The notes beneath the pieces are model-generated. The model worked only from the letters and a program-made list of their open reading frames with translations. It ran no database searches and was not told where the DNA came from. A DNA stretch of 64,000 nt from Protonemura montana (Eukaryota > Arthropoda > Insecta > Plecoptera > Nemouridae): the NCBI GenBank assembly GCA_947568835.1, contig OX387602.1, positions 15,303,021 to 15,367,020 on the forward strand, read 5' to 3'. The translations under genes were made by a program, and so were the position numbers. This document shows, in pieces, positions 36,496-48,100 of the stretch (position 1 is its first letter; each line of letters begins with the position of its first letter).

Positions 36496-36592
36496 CTGTT
36501 GCTGAATAACTTGTAGACGCGCTCACAATCTCCTCTTCGACAGCATCGTGCAGGGCCCGGCGTCGCTTTGAAAAGTGTCGAAATGAAGACAT
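36496..36592 (-). CDS. Candidate first coding exon of the Trk-like receptor kinase
   Basis: ATG at 36592-36590 opens 32 codons plus one base (MSSFRHFSKRRRALHDAVEE, then EIVSASTSYSAT) and ends at a good donor ACAG|GTAATT. The leftover base fits the phase of the EGF exon at 22364, giving Thr-Gly-Leu across the join. An in-frame TGA lies 36 bases upstream of the ATG, so the frame opens here. The DNA upstream is GC-rich and promoter-like. Odd: there is no hydrophobic signal peptide although the EGF module must be extracellular, so further exons may exist in the 14-kb gap, or this exon may belong to another transcript. Confidence 0.4.
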
Positions 36593-37140
36593 TGTCCACA
36601 CGTGGTCACCAGACAGACGTCACCGGCGTCGTCACATGTTATCGACCGTTACACCACTAATCAATCCACTCGTTAAGAGAATCAAGACATTTTATCTGAA
36701 GAAATCACTGCCACACGATCACGTTGCTTGCGGTGCACTGTCCTATCCAGAACAAATCACTTGTTTACTACAGAGATCACGACTTATTTACGATCGAGTT
36801 GCTCGGTGGACATTGGCCGATACGTCTGTAAGCGATACTAAATTAAGACTAAGCGACTATCGGCATTCCTTCCTCCTCTTTGCCCGGCATCCTCCTACGC
36901 ATGATAGGTACTTCTGTTCTGATCGTCACCCTCGCGACCGATTTACGGTTCTCCCGCTCAAACTGACGGCGGCTGACGACGCTGAGCGGCGGCGGCGTCC
37001 ACGTCAGCGCAGGCGCGCACCCTCCAACCAGAATCCGAGGAGAGACGAAATCTGATGGGCAGATCGTCGTTTAGCATCCAACGTCGGGAACACAAACGGC
37101 ATCACAGTCCGCTCCTCTCGTTAGTATTTAGACCGACTGA
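36593..37140 (-). promoter_or_regulatory. GC-rich promoter/5' UTR candidate for the receptor kinase
   Basis: A CpG- and GC-rich island upstream (minus sense) of the candidate first exon, richest at about 36930-37050. It has an E-box CACGTG at 36599-36604 and two minimal upstream ORFs on minus: ATG TGA at 36637-36632 and ATG TCT TGA at 36690-36682. A 139-codon plus-strand ORF (36636-37055) here is probably a by-product of the low-stop, GC-rich composition. Confidence 0.4.
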
Positions 37141-40100
37141 TGAGATGTGTGGAAAAAATGGTTAGCAGTAGCATGCACAATCGTCTCCTTTCTAGAAAAT
37201 AAGATCCGTAACAGTCCAACTCCATTCATCATAAGAAGATAAGATGCGAGGTCGGGAGAGTGCGTTGTTTTTAACAGCTGAAAAACCAATCCTAGAATAC
37301 CAATTTTTTATTAGATATTTTAAATAACAAATAACACTTGATCAGACGAAGAGATGTATCATTTTTTAAGCTCAGTTTCAAACGGATAAAAGAGTTGATT
37401 TCGTTCTGGAAAAAAGGGACAGCGTACACCCGTGTGTGTGTGTGTTTTTTTTTTTGTATTTCATTTCGTTCGAGCAGTTGTATTATCCCGTCTATAAAAT
37501 ACTCTCCGACTGATGAAGTCCGTCTGATGGATTACTCTCATCTACAGATACATTGTGTATTCTTTTTGTTCGTTCGGAGGTAATTTGTTATTTGACGTGC
37601 CGTGGATCTGGGAGATGGCTATGTGCTGTGCCATTTCTACAGCTTAGAGCTCCAAATCGATTTAGAGAACAAAACCCATCGGCTCAACGAATTGACCAAC
37701 CTCCGCTTTGCCGCCTCGAGAGAAACAATCAACAGGTTCACTATAAATAAGTATCGCTTTTGAAAAGTACGGCTATCAAAATAGCCTTTGGTAGTTTTGT
37801 GACGTTTCATTAATTAGAGAGATTACTAAATTAGCTTCTGTTGTAAGCATCCCTACGGCATTCAACCAGTAAATTAAAATATGTGGAGAGGAGCATCCCT
37901 CTTGTTCCCTGGGGCACCCAGATGAGTATTTATAGCAAGGATGAATTAATGCGAACCCCGTAAGTCCACAGAGGTACGACGGGTGATATAAAAGCAGTGC
38001 GAATTTTAAAAAATTCGCACTTCGCCGGGTGTGCAGGCAGCGGGCCTAAGATAATTGAATCCACGAATGCCGTTTGAGAATCTCGACGGTTCATTAAGTT
38101 TTAATATTTATTTCAGTGAGCTTATATTTATATAAGAAAGGTCCTCGTGTGAATAAGAAGTGAAATAAGAAGATTGCCTTACAAAGCACCCCATGTTGAT
38201 TAATTTGATGTTATAAAATTCATTTCATGGCGTCTTACTTTCTTTGAAATATAGGAACGTAGATTCACTATTTACAAGCTTTTGCGTTTGAAATTTCATG
38301 AAAGACAATTGGTTGCTCTCACACAAAAGACAAAACGAGACCATATTTTACCATTTCCGCTTCAATTTATTCCGAGATGGATTCACGATTTACAGGTTTT
38401 TTCTAAAGTGATCACTCTTCAATGTTACGAGTCAGTGTCATGTTCAAAAACCTTTTTGTTAAGTTTCTCCGAGAAAGGATGAACATAACATATTATATAC
38501 ATACTTTTCGTGGGCTTACTTGCTCGTTAACGTACAGTGCGAAATGAAACCCAATCCGCGTCAGATCGGATCTATATTTTCTTCGTAAAATATCAACGAT
38601 ATATTTTAGTGACATCCACTTTAAACGTCGGCCATTAGATACACGGCTATATACAGTATGTTAGCAAATGGCATTCGATAATTCGGCTATTCGATAAACA
38701 TTTCTAAACTACATTAGATCCCCATAATGGCATGAACTGTTAAAGTCTATTTCCAATTTAACGACGCGGTTTGCCTACAATTAGATTGACGCACATTTGA
38801 CCGCAAACTCGAGGGAATGAACATCACGTTGGCATTAAACAAGTCATACAGAAATTTCGGATGAATGTTTAACAATAATAATGTAAACGTCATTGACCAG
38901 CTTCTGTTGTTGAGGCATGTAAACACATATCCTGGCGGCAACTTCACATTGCTCCGTTGGGATGGGTGGCGGAGGCAGGCGGTGAGTTAGTTGTCTTAAC
39001 TTCTAATCCCAACCCCCTGTGGGTAATGGACCATGTTTACATAGATGTCGGACCGATCTACAAGCGGAGATGCTGCCCACCTGATGTCTTGGAAGACAAA
39101 CACACTCTACAAGCGCCCCTTGCATCCAGCTGGGCTTAAGAGGGCACTACCCTCGGCAACGGGTACGATGTACTAGTGCAAGATGGAACAGCGATGCACC
39201 CTTCGATAGTGAAAAATATCATCCATTAGAGTTAAGACCCTCGATTACCACATTGTCGTCTTCGAGAGTAAGACGACTACGCGGGTAGAAATAAAATTGA
39301 TATGCTTTAGAAACACAAACAAATCGAAGTGGCGTAAAGAGCATCTGAAAAGTATAATAAACACTGTTTTATGGAGAAAGGAGCTAGCTTCTTTGCGAGT
39401 GGCTGCTAGAGCTCGTGCATTGTGGCCGAGGGGCGAGGGTGGCATCACTATGCATGCAGGCACATGCTACAATAACACAAGGTGCCTCGTTTCTCCGCTT
39501 TTACCGAGATGCTATAAATAATTGACATTACGTTGGAACCGTTTCGTGTGACGCGTAAACCAAGTTTTAACGGTTTTTATTTTTAAAACGTTCGAGCGAC
39601 GTGATTGTGCCATGCGCAATGAAAATCTCACTCGAATTGTTATTCGATTGGTTACGAGAAAATGTGACATGACACGAATCACCTGTTGTTAGATACGCAT
39701 TTGGGTATCTACGTCTACTTGTATAGACGCAGACTTAAGAAATTAAAAGCACGAATCTCTTCGGGGAACATAAATCTGAGCAATGAAATTTATTTTGCAT
39801 GAAATAAAAACCTTTGCGGTCATGATGCAACGTGCATTTCATATATTTCGTTATGGCACTCAATTATTACTTAGTGTCTGTCTTTTCTCAACTCTCAATT
39901 CACCTATATATACATTTTTTTTACGATTTTGCGATCACCTGGAAATGATAAATGTCAACACCTTGCTCCTTACAAAACTTCAATCAACCCGTTATTCACT
40001 TTCTTCGCTGTGTTGACAAATTTCGCGCCAAAAGCGACAGCGTAATCAGCATGAGCAGGAAAGTTGTGGCGTAACGACGGGGATCTGAGAGGGTGCGACC

Positions 40101-40943
40101 ATCCATCATCCCCAACCTGACGAGATATGCCCCTGCTGGAGCATACCCTTGTTGACCCCGTTGACCTGCCCACAACTACTGAAGGGTACGCTCTATACGA
40201 AGAGAGACAGCTCTGTGAACACCAGCGAACATAATTAAATTAGTCAAAACTAAAAAAAACCAGGCATGATTGTCAGACAAGGGTACACAGATACAAGGCA
40301 TCAGTGTTTTAGACGGACAGGCATAGTTCACAAGACTAAACTCTTATCTACGAACTGGTATATTCATTTAATGTATTTCTGGAAATAATTTATGATGCTT
40401 TCCTTCTGTCTAGTGAATATCAAGAAATATTTGAAACTTATAAAAAATGATGCCGCTATTTTCTCGATAACATCAATCAATTAATTCGGTAATTGTGTTT
40501 GAGTTCACTTTGCGATTGCTGAATAAACTCAGATAATATTCGAAGAGGTTATTTGCTTTTTAAATTTCGTTGCATGAATTAGGAAGGGACAATAAGCTGC
40601 CATTCTGTGTGGCTACTTTATGCAGAAGAACCTTAGTTTACCTAGGTTTGAATAATTCAACTGCCAAATTCTCCACACCCAGGTCGTAGCTAATCAACTT
40701 TTTTTTTGGCACTAAACAAATAGGTATTGAATTGAATTTTTACGTTTTAACCAACATTTTGGTGACATAATATAATGAAATACTCGTCATCAATCTCTTG
40801 TCCAAATATACCGCGCTATTATATGCTATTATGCTACTAGATCTTACCCATGTGTTACGAGCATTACAAAATTATTCGTAGTATTCCTATTTTGGGCAGA
40901 CTGTATTACTACATCAAATCAAAAGTCAAACTGTACAAAGGAA
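37141..40943. other. Intergenic stretch, no supported gene
   Basis: AT-rich DNA with a hairpin at 37997-38020 just after a TATA-like ATATAAAAG. Two GC-richer blocks at about 38950-39220 and 40020-40200 look like old repeat insertions, since their composition changes abruptly at both edges. No ORF has coding support. Confidence 0.4.
37997..38020. repeat. Perfect hairpin, 11-bp arms and 2-nt loop
   Basis: GTGCGAATTTT pairs with AAAATTCGCAC around AA. It is followed by a GC-rich CGCCGGG string. No poly-T or gene end nearby gives it a terminator role. Confidence 0.7.
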
Positions 40944-41351
40944 ATGAAGATATTGTTGTATTTACTCTGTCTCGTTTTTATTCTTTATTCGTTTTCCACA
41001 ATAATAAACGAAAATAACTTGGATTTTGAAAATAAGTTATCTACTAGATCCCATTTAATTTTACGCTCTGCGACCTTTGCTCTTGGATGCGCGATAGCAG
41101 TTTTTACGATCCCAACTCTCGAATGGAACACCCACCCTCCTACTGTGCGACCTATCGCCTATCACACATCTGTGTCTCTATTATTGCCCATCGCACTCAT
41201 TGCAATGATAAAACATCGCTTCCTATTAAAAAAATGTGACGTTTTATTAGCACTACGCTCCGAGATTTATAACTTGTTTCTGATATTGCCTACGCAAGCA
41301 CATAGTTTTGTGGATATAATGGCTAAACTTTCCTATTTTATTCATAACTGA
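40944..41351 (+). CDS. Orphan hydrophobic ORF, possible chemoreceptor-like remnant
   Basis: An ATG-started ORF of 135 residues with a hydrophobic N terminus (LLYLLCLVFILYSF at 4-17), a second hydrophobic span near 40-65 (ILRSATFALGCAIAVFTI), a third near 75-90 (SVSLLLPIALIAMI) and a C-terminal half with KHRFLLKKCDVLLALRSEIY. No splice-compatible continuation was found. The layout of three hydrophobic spans with a polar link resembles the N-terminal half of an insect gustatory receptor, and a receptor cluster lies 11 kb away on the same strand. I cannot show homology, and it may be a chance ORF. Confidence 0.25.
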   Translation: MKILLYLLCLVFILYSFSTIINENNLDFENKLSTRSHLILRSATFALGCAIAVFTIPTLEWNTHPPTVRPIAYHTSVSLLLPIALIAMIKHRFLLKKCDVLLALRSEIYNLFLILPTQAHSFVDIMAKLSYFIHN

Positions 41352-42792
41352 TACAGCCGACAGCGTAATGCCATCTGCCCACCATGTAGATATAGATATA
41401 TTTTTTTTTTGCGTTGGTTTTCTTAATTTCCTGGAGTAATTTGGGTGGTAGATTAGTTATACTTTGTGCAACTTAGGTATGCTAACTGACTTATCAAGCA
41501 ACGAGCTATTTTTTAACTATTAACAGTAGGGTAAGCTTGCAATCAACTTCAATGATGAAAATTTGATATTTTCTCCGTTTAAACTTGATGCGATCAATAA
41601 GAGTCAAGTTTCCCGCAAATCTCCTGGTAGCCGAGGCTCGACAGCTAGCGCTCGCAGAACAGTTGATCAAAGTGTCAACTAAAGCGTCTGTAGCGGCGCT
41701 GGTTACGCTTGTGTTCTGTCAAACCGTTGAGGTCAAACTGTTGCGTTATTATTACGTTAATAAAGCCCCAAAGAGTTATTACTGTTATGGGACGGTAAAT
41801 AAACATGTTTAGTAATTTTAAGTCTCATTTTAGGGTTTTCTAATAGAGTGGCGTAGCTTCCTATCAATAACATTACAATTGTGAGGTTAGACCATCCTCT
41901 GAACATCCTCTGAACATCCTATGGACAATGGCACAATAACCCTTGGGTGTACACGCTCTCTAGAATTGGCAACCTTAATATCGCGTAAAGAATCAATTCC
42001 CATTATTATTTTATCGCTGTGTCAGCTTGTCATATTCTCAGCTGATAACAGTGTCAAGTTATCGTCTTACCAAATTATATCATTTTCCCATGAGGCTTTC
42101 GATCCACATTCCATTTTTATTTTTTTTTTAATTTATTTCCTGTTTAATTACTGAAGTTCAACCTGTCACAGCCGCGTTTTATAAGTAACCCGGCCTAGGC
42201 CTAGAGTTTTTTTAGTGTCACTGGTAGGAGCTGGCCAACTCTGCCGGGGTATCAGTCGGTTGGGTACGATTCGAAATGTATCGTTGCAACGAGAGATTAG
42301 CCAGTCCTGTAAAAAATAAGAATATTTTCTTAAACACAAAATGCAACAAATGGTGATGTATTTAGTATATACAAGTTTCATGCAATATATGTGCCATTTG
42401 TCAGCGGTTGATGAAAATCTATCTTCTCCGCATAAACTAACAGTCTTCGAGCATTGTAGTCTATGAGCATTTTTGAACTGATTGTTGCAAGAAATTTTGA
42501 CAATTTAAAATGTAAAGATGTGCACTTAACATGCTGTCAAATAATTGCTTTACTATTTCATAAAGTATATTTTGTACATTGTATGTAAATAAGGAATTTT
42601 TGCCATGGTTGAATGATTTTTAAAAGCTCTCATTGCTCTTGCTAGCTGGTCAAATCCCATTGATCTGGCCAAAATTAAGAAGCAGTTCTGATCTTTATCT
42701 TTCTATGCTGCCCGCTTTCTTGTTGTCTTAAGTTACAAGTTTCGATCAACTTGTTTTTACGTTTATTTAACCGGCTTTCGTCTCGTTTACAG
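41352..42792. other. Region upstream of the first recognised ZRSR2 exon
   Basis: It should contain, or lie within, the first intron and start exon of ZRSR2. I found no ATG exon with a phase-2 donor that I would defend. A CATCCTCTGAA direct repeat sits at about 41892-41915. Otherwise nothing clear. Confidence 0.4.
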
Positions 42793-45104
42793 GCATAAAG
42801 AATGGCGCAAAGAAGCGAAAAAAATGAGAAGGAAAAGAATTCGGCAAGCAAGAGCTCAATCAATCGAAGCAAAGGCCAATGCTGATCAGAACGCAATGGA
42901 AGATTCACCTCGGTTTCAAGTGTTAGTTGCTGAACAATATGCACTGGAACTATTTGAAAGAGAGGAGGAAGCACGACAGGAAGTCCTTCAACATGCACAG
43001 TGGCTTAAAAATGAAGAAATATCTCAACAGCAATTTATTTTAAGACAAGAAAGAATGAAGCTTGCTCGAGAGGAGAGACTAAAGCAGGATAAGCTTATTC
43101 GTGAAGAGTGGGAAGCAGAACAAGCCAAACAGAAAGTGATTGCTGAAGAGAAGCAAAAATTGGAAGATGAGAAGAAGCGTAAACAAGATAAACTAATGCA
43201 ACAAATCGACGACTTCATAAGGAAAGGAGGGGAACTTCCGCAATCTGTTAATATATCAACTGAAACCAATCCGGATAGAGAACCGTGTCCATTTTTCTCA
43301 AAGACTGCTGCATGTCGTTTTGGCGATCGATGCTCACGGTAATACATTTGTTAACTTTTGTTGTTACTTGGTGGTAGGCTCGATATTAGTGTAAAGATAG
43401 TATTTTATAGTTTTCTTGAAAATATTTTTCAGAAATCACAAAAGACCAGGAATCAGTAAAGTGCTTTTGGTGCCATCCTTCTATTCTCATTTTGGCATGA
43501 GCCAATCCATGGCAGTGGAGTATGACACAGATTTGATGTTGGAATATGAAGATTCAGAAACGTATCAACACTTCAAAGACTTTTACGACGATGTCTTGCC
43601 CGAGTTTGAAGAGTATGGTGATGTGGTCCAGTTTAAGGTAAAGAAACAATGCCAACCTGCAAATACTCTCATAGAATCAAAGTGTGCAAATATATAAAGC
43701 AGACAAATTATTTTATCAAAAATTGGTATGTTTATAAATAATTTTGCTGATGTTTCCGTGATTCTTATTTGCTGTTTTTTAAGGTCTGTTGCAACGGTGA
43801 ACCTCACCTTCGAGGGAATGTCTATGTTGAGTTTTCTACCGAGCGGTATGCAGTAGGTGCTTACCAAAAATTCCACGGTCGCTATTATGGCGGCCGGCAA
43901 CTAAACGTCGAGTTTGCGTGCATCGCCTCATGGAAAGCAGCTTTATGTGGTTTGTGGATCTGTTCTTGAAGCTTCGCCGGTGGTATCCTTACAAAGTTGT
44001 TGGGAAAATGAACGAACAACACATTTTTTTAACTCCAGTGTGGTTAATTTTGCTACACTGTTTGATACATTTTGTTGAAGACAGTGGATAAGAGATTCTG
44101 ATATTTCTATACCTTGAGGGTAGGGCTCAACCATATTCTTCCATAATTTTCTTTAATTAAATCAGATATTAGCCTGCACAGGGTGTGTCAACTGTCAACT
44201 TAGATAATGAAGTCTCCAACAGCTGATGGCTGAGTGAGGTTGCTTGAATTTTGGTTCTTCTAAGCATTAGCTGGAACAGAAATATTTAAGGTACTCTCTA
44301 CATTAATTCAAAATTCACATTTGTTTTCAATTCAGCAGGCAATAAGTAATATTTCTTATAAAAATTCTATCGGGTCATTTTGGAGAGTCAAATGTTTCAG
44401 TAAAAAGGCTGGAAATACTGGTTTGGTATATTTAAACAATCAATTACAGATGCGATCTAAAAGTATTGATCTAGTATTAAAAAAAAATCGACATTCTAAA
44501 AAACTGATGGTATTAAAATAAGAGTCAAATAACTGGAGACGGGAGCCATTATTGATATCATTAATTTGCAGGAATGTTCTTCAAGAAGCGGTGTCCAAAG
44601 GGACGGAACTGCAACTTCCTTCACGTTTTCCGAAACCCGGACGCACGATTCAGCCGGGCGGACCGAGACTTGCACCTGGCACACGAAGAATCAGCCCGGG
44701 TTGCTTCTCGATCCCCATCGCGATGCTCATTCAGCAGTCCGCAGCCAAGTCGGTCTCGTCGTGGGCACGAGGACAGGAGCCATTGGCGATGGTCAGAATC
44801 TCCTCCCCTTTCTCGTGCCGAGGAAAAGGACAGGGAGTCCTCATCTCGAAGCAGGGGTACCAGGGAAAAGAAGTCTTCAAAGAGCCACAGGGAAAAAGAG
44901 AATGCATCTAATAGGTCACACAAAGCAAGAGACAGTTCATCATCCAGAAAGTCGAAGAGAGAAGACACGAGATTCTCCGAGAAAAGCTCTGAATGTGATG
45001 GGAGGAAATCGGAAAGAAGCGGTAGAAGGAGTGCTGACAGAAGCTCTCGAAGTAACAGCAGTAAGACTTCTGAACGGAGAGAAAGGAGAAAGAAATATGA
45101 CTGA
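42793..45104 (+). CDS. ZRSR2: U2AF35-related splicing factor (ZRSR2/Urp), exons 2 to last
   Basis: Four exons: 42793..43338, 43433..43637, 43784..43949, 44572..45104, all with GT..AG borders and matching phases. The product recognises the 3' splice site of U12-type introns and also acts in a U2-type splicing step. Order seen: a Lys/Arg/Glu-rich coiled coil (from HKEWRKEAKKMRRKRIRQAR to about residue 145), a CCCH zinc finger (CPFFSKTAACRFGDRCSRNH), the U2AF-homology RRM (LEYEDSETYQHFKDFYDDVL; EPHLRGNVYVEFSTE; ARGRQL-like GGRQLNVEF), a second CCCH finger split by the last intron (CG|MFFKKRCPKGRNCNFLH), then an RS-type tail rich in Ser/Arg/Lys/Glu ending RRERRKKYD. Order and lengths match the family. 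The start exon is missing; the first base here completes a codon from upstream. AATAAA at 45665 is a possible poly(A) signal. Confidence 0.93.
43950..44571 (+). other. Last intron of ZRSR2
   Basis: A 622-base AT-rich intron that splits the second zinc finger. Retention would add a short tail (LWICS) and a stop directly after the finger's first Cys-Gly. No other gene in it. Confidence 0.7.
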
Positions 45105-48100
45105 TGATATGCTAATGTTTATTTGGTTAAATATTGTTATTTTAAATGACACGATGTATCAAGTGATAAATTCAAACTAAAAGTTGAGCAATTTCATGTT
45201 AACAACTCTTTAAAATATGGCCCTTCGAAAACCAAAGTAGCATTGGATTAAATAGTATGTTTTGTAGGAATTTTGTGTATGTGTGTGTGTGTGGAATAGG
45301 GTTTGGAAATTAAGTTGGTTTACCCAGAATTGTGGGCTCCACCAAGGTTTCTTTATACAGCTTCCACTCCAATTCTCCAGGATTTTCTACAATCCTACCA
45401 TGTATAGAACCTGTGGTAAGAAATTTCATTTCAAAGACCGCTCATTCCTAACCTGCGACTTTTCCTGTGGTATAAACACGTGCTGTTTTATTCGATTCCA
45501 ATTCTAAGCGTTCTTTGCCCAATCTTGTCCCGTGTATAAAATGGTCCACCGAGTGGACTATTGGTCCCGAGTTTAAGGCATATAGTGAGCCTTTCTTTTT
45601 TTGCAAGCCAGTTTCTTCTCCATGGATGTTTTGCTTGAAGAAATTCATCAAATACCTCTTCGGAAATAAAGCTAGGCTGGAAAAATGTGCAACCAAACCG
45701 GGAAAGGAATCTGGGACCTCCCAATTGCAGGTCGGTTGCATTGGCTAGAGTTTAAGAAAAGCTGTTTGGTGTCTAGATAAGGATATGGTGTAATTACAAT
45801 GCATGTCATCCCCAAATCATCGAGTTATCGCCGCTGCAAAATAATCAGCTTTACAAATCATCAGATCTTCCGTTCTTGATATCTAAAATCAGAAACTTTG
45901 GTTGGAAAATTTGCTCAATATGTTACGAAGCTCTGTACAAATTTTAACAGTTGGGTGCCCCCCTTATCCAATATTATTGTTTAAATTAAGTATAGAAATA
46001 AAATAGAATTACTGACTACAGATTTATACAGGCCGGCGAAATTAGCAAGTTTCTTTTTTTTATTTAATTCTTTGGTTTTGGCAGATTTTGATCTTGCCTT
46101 GATGGCAAAATAGGTCAGAGCCGTCCCTGTAACGTAATTTGATTTTTTAATTTGCCAAGTTATTGGAGATAATGTAGAAACTAGGAAACTGAATCGAATT
46201 GCATTATGGAAACACATTTTTCCGCAATGATGGGAAAACAATAAGTATTTATTAAATTAAGTGAAGAATCAAGAAGTTTGTATTCTTGATACATACAAAA
46301 CGGTAGAGTGTGGAAGAAGTCAAGAACAAACCATTCCGCGAACTTTCTCAATTCTCATTAATAAAATTATAAGGGAACAGGTTTATTATTTTTGATATTT
46401 AATTTATTGTCGTTGTGCATTTAGTAGTTAAACATAATTTGATGGCACGCAGGTAGCAAAATTCATCTAGCAAAGTAAATATTCAAACCTCTGTGGTTAT
46501 ATAGCCCACTGCAGAACATGTGATACCCGATGCTTTGCTATCTTCCCCAAGCTAGAAATCGCTGCAATAACCATTATCAGTAAATAGCTCGAGCCAATAC
46601 CTGTGACTACCACAGGCTGTGGTACCTAGGTAGATTTTTATTAGACATTTGGGTTAGGTACTGACGAGCGCATCGTGTCAAGTCAAATAGTATTTACTTT
46701 GTTGAAATGAATAAATTATTATCATAAATCGGTTTGGATGTTTGCATATAGTAGTCAATGTCACGCACAAGAACATGAACCTACACGGGCAAGACTATTG
46801 GACTATACATTGCTAAATCAACCAACTCATCCTGTCTGGGTTCGTGAATGCCGAGGACACTGTTCAAGGAAGCATTTCTAGATCGTTAAGTTGCTCAAGT
46901 ACTTTTTCGGTAAGCCAGCTCATAGGTTCAATGGCATATATTTCTTGTTTTTTATTTAAATATTCTGTAAAATAAAATTAAGTCGTCCCACAAACTACAT
47001 TACCAATTTCGGACCACTGGCTCCTGAAATTGATGCGTCGTTTCCTTGACATCGATCGTGATGAGATTGATTCGGTCTTCGGAGGTGTTTTCCGTCGTGC
47101 AGTTTGCTGATGAGTTGTGAAGAGGCTGCTTGCCGCTAAACAAGACTTATCTCAGCTCGGCCTCGAACTGATTCTGGCGGATGGCCTGATTCTGAGAAAG
47201 ATATTCAGGAAAAACTTAAAACCATATAAGGAGGAGCATTTAATTTTTTTAATGCAGCACACGGGGCGGATTACTTTTCCGCTACGCCAATTTAGATAAG
47301 CGTTTAATAGATGCTGAAACTAGTACAACATCACAATTTAGCATCGAACTTTTCCTAATGAACTTGCCATTCAATTTCACAAACAATTTGAGTTTTAAAC
47401 ATAAAACGTTTCCCTTGACAATGACTATAATCCGAAAACCTTGATAAACGGCTAAGTAAGTATTTAATAAACACCTTGAACTTCTGCGCAACTACACCTA
47501 TGAAGGGTGTGTCTTCAGCAGGATTCTCGTCTTTGTCCCATCCTCCACGGAATCTATCAATCAGCCTTGACTTTTAACCGAACTCAAGTGAAGTGAAGGA
47601 CAGTTTAATTATTATATAATGTTTCCCATCAAATCAATCTGGGATATGACTTCATTAGTCAGGGGTTTAAAGGCGCTATGCCAGGTAGATTATGATTCAA
47701 ATGGGATGTGGAATTTCCAATGAACAATCTGCAAGCACGTGTCTATAAATTTAGTTATTGGTTGAGGGTCATATTCAATGCCTTCACAAGAAGCATAGCT
47801 CGTCTGAAATTCCCATCATACATGGCAGTACAAATCTATTAAAACCCTCCTTAACCCCGTAGAAAGGTGTAGATTTTGAAAATAGATAGTAGCTCAGATC
47901 GGCATATATTTCGGGTTTAAATCCACATTCAAAATTATGATCTAATCACACTAAGTGTATTACAAAATACGAGATGAAAAAAGAACTCACCAAAATTTAA
48001 TACGCAAAAAAAAAATAGAATTACGTTTACTCTAAAACACCTTGGCCTGGTATGATAAACAAAACGTGCATATCTCATCCGCTGCCGAAAGTCCTTGCAA

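Noticed and set aside
36636-37055. 139-codon plus-strand ORF as a gene
   Set aside because: Lies in the GC-rich, promoter-like island; low-complexity RRRRPRQRRR C terminus, no domain, and it overlaps the leader of the minus-strand receptor exon.
41840-41860. AGAGTGGCGTAGCTTCC as a hAT terminus
   Set aside because: No matching inverted partner at a sensible distance.
44552-45180. Two extra plus-strand ORFs (119 and 204 codons) over the last ZRSR2 exon
   Set aside because: They are out-of-phase readings of the RS-rich exon; only the frame joining at 44572 continues the zinc finger.
46990-47300. Coding-looking pocket (for instance MRRFLDIDRDEIDSVFGG on plus from 47034)
   Set aside because: Stops within 26 codons, no splice-supported continuation and no domain recognised.
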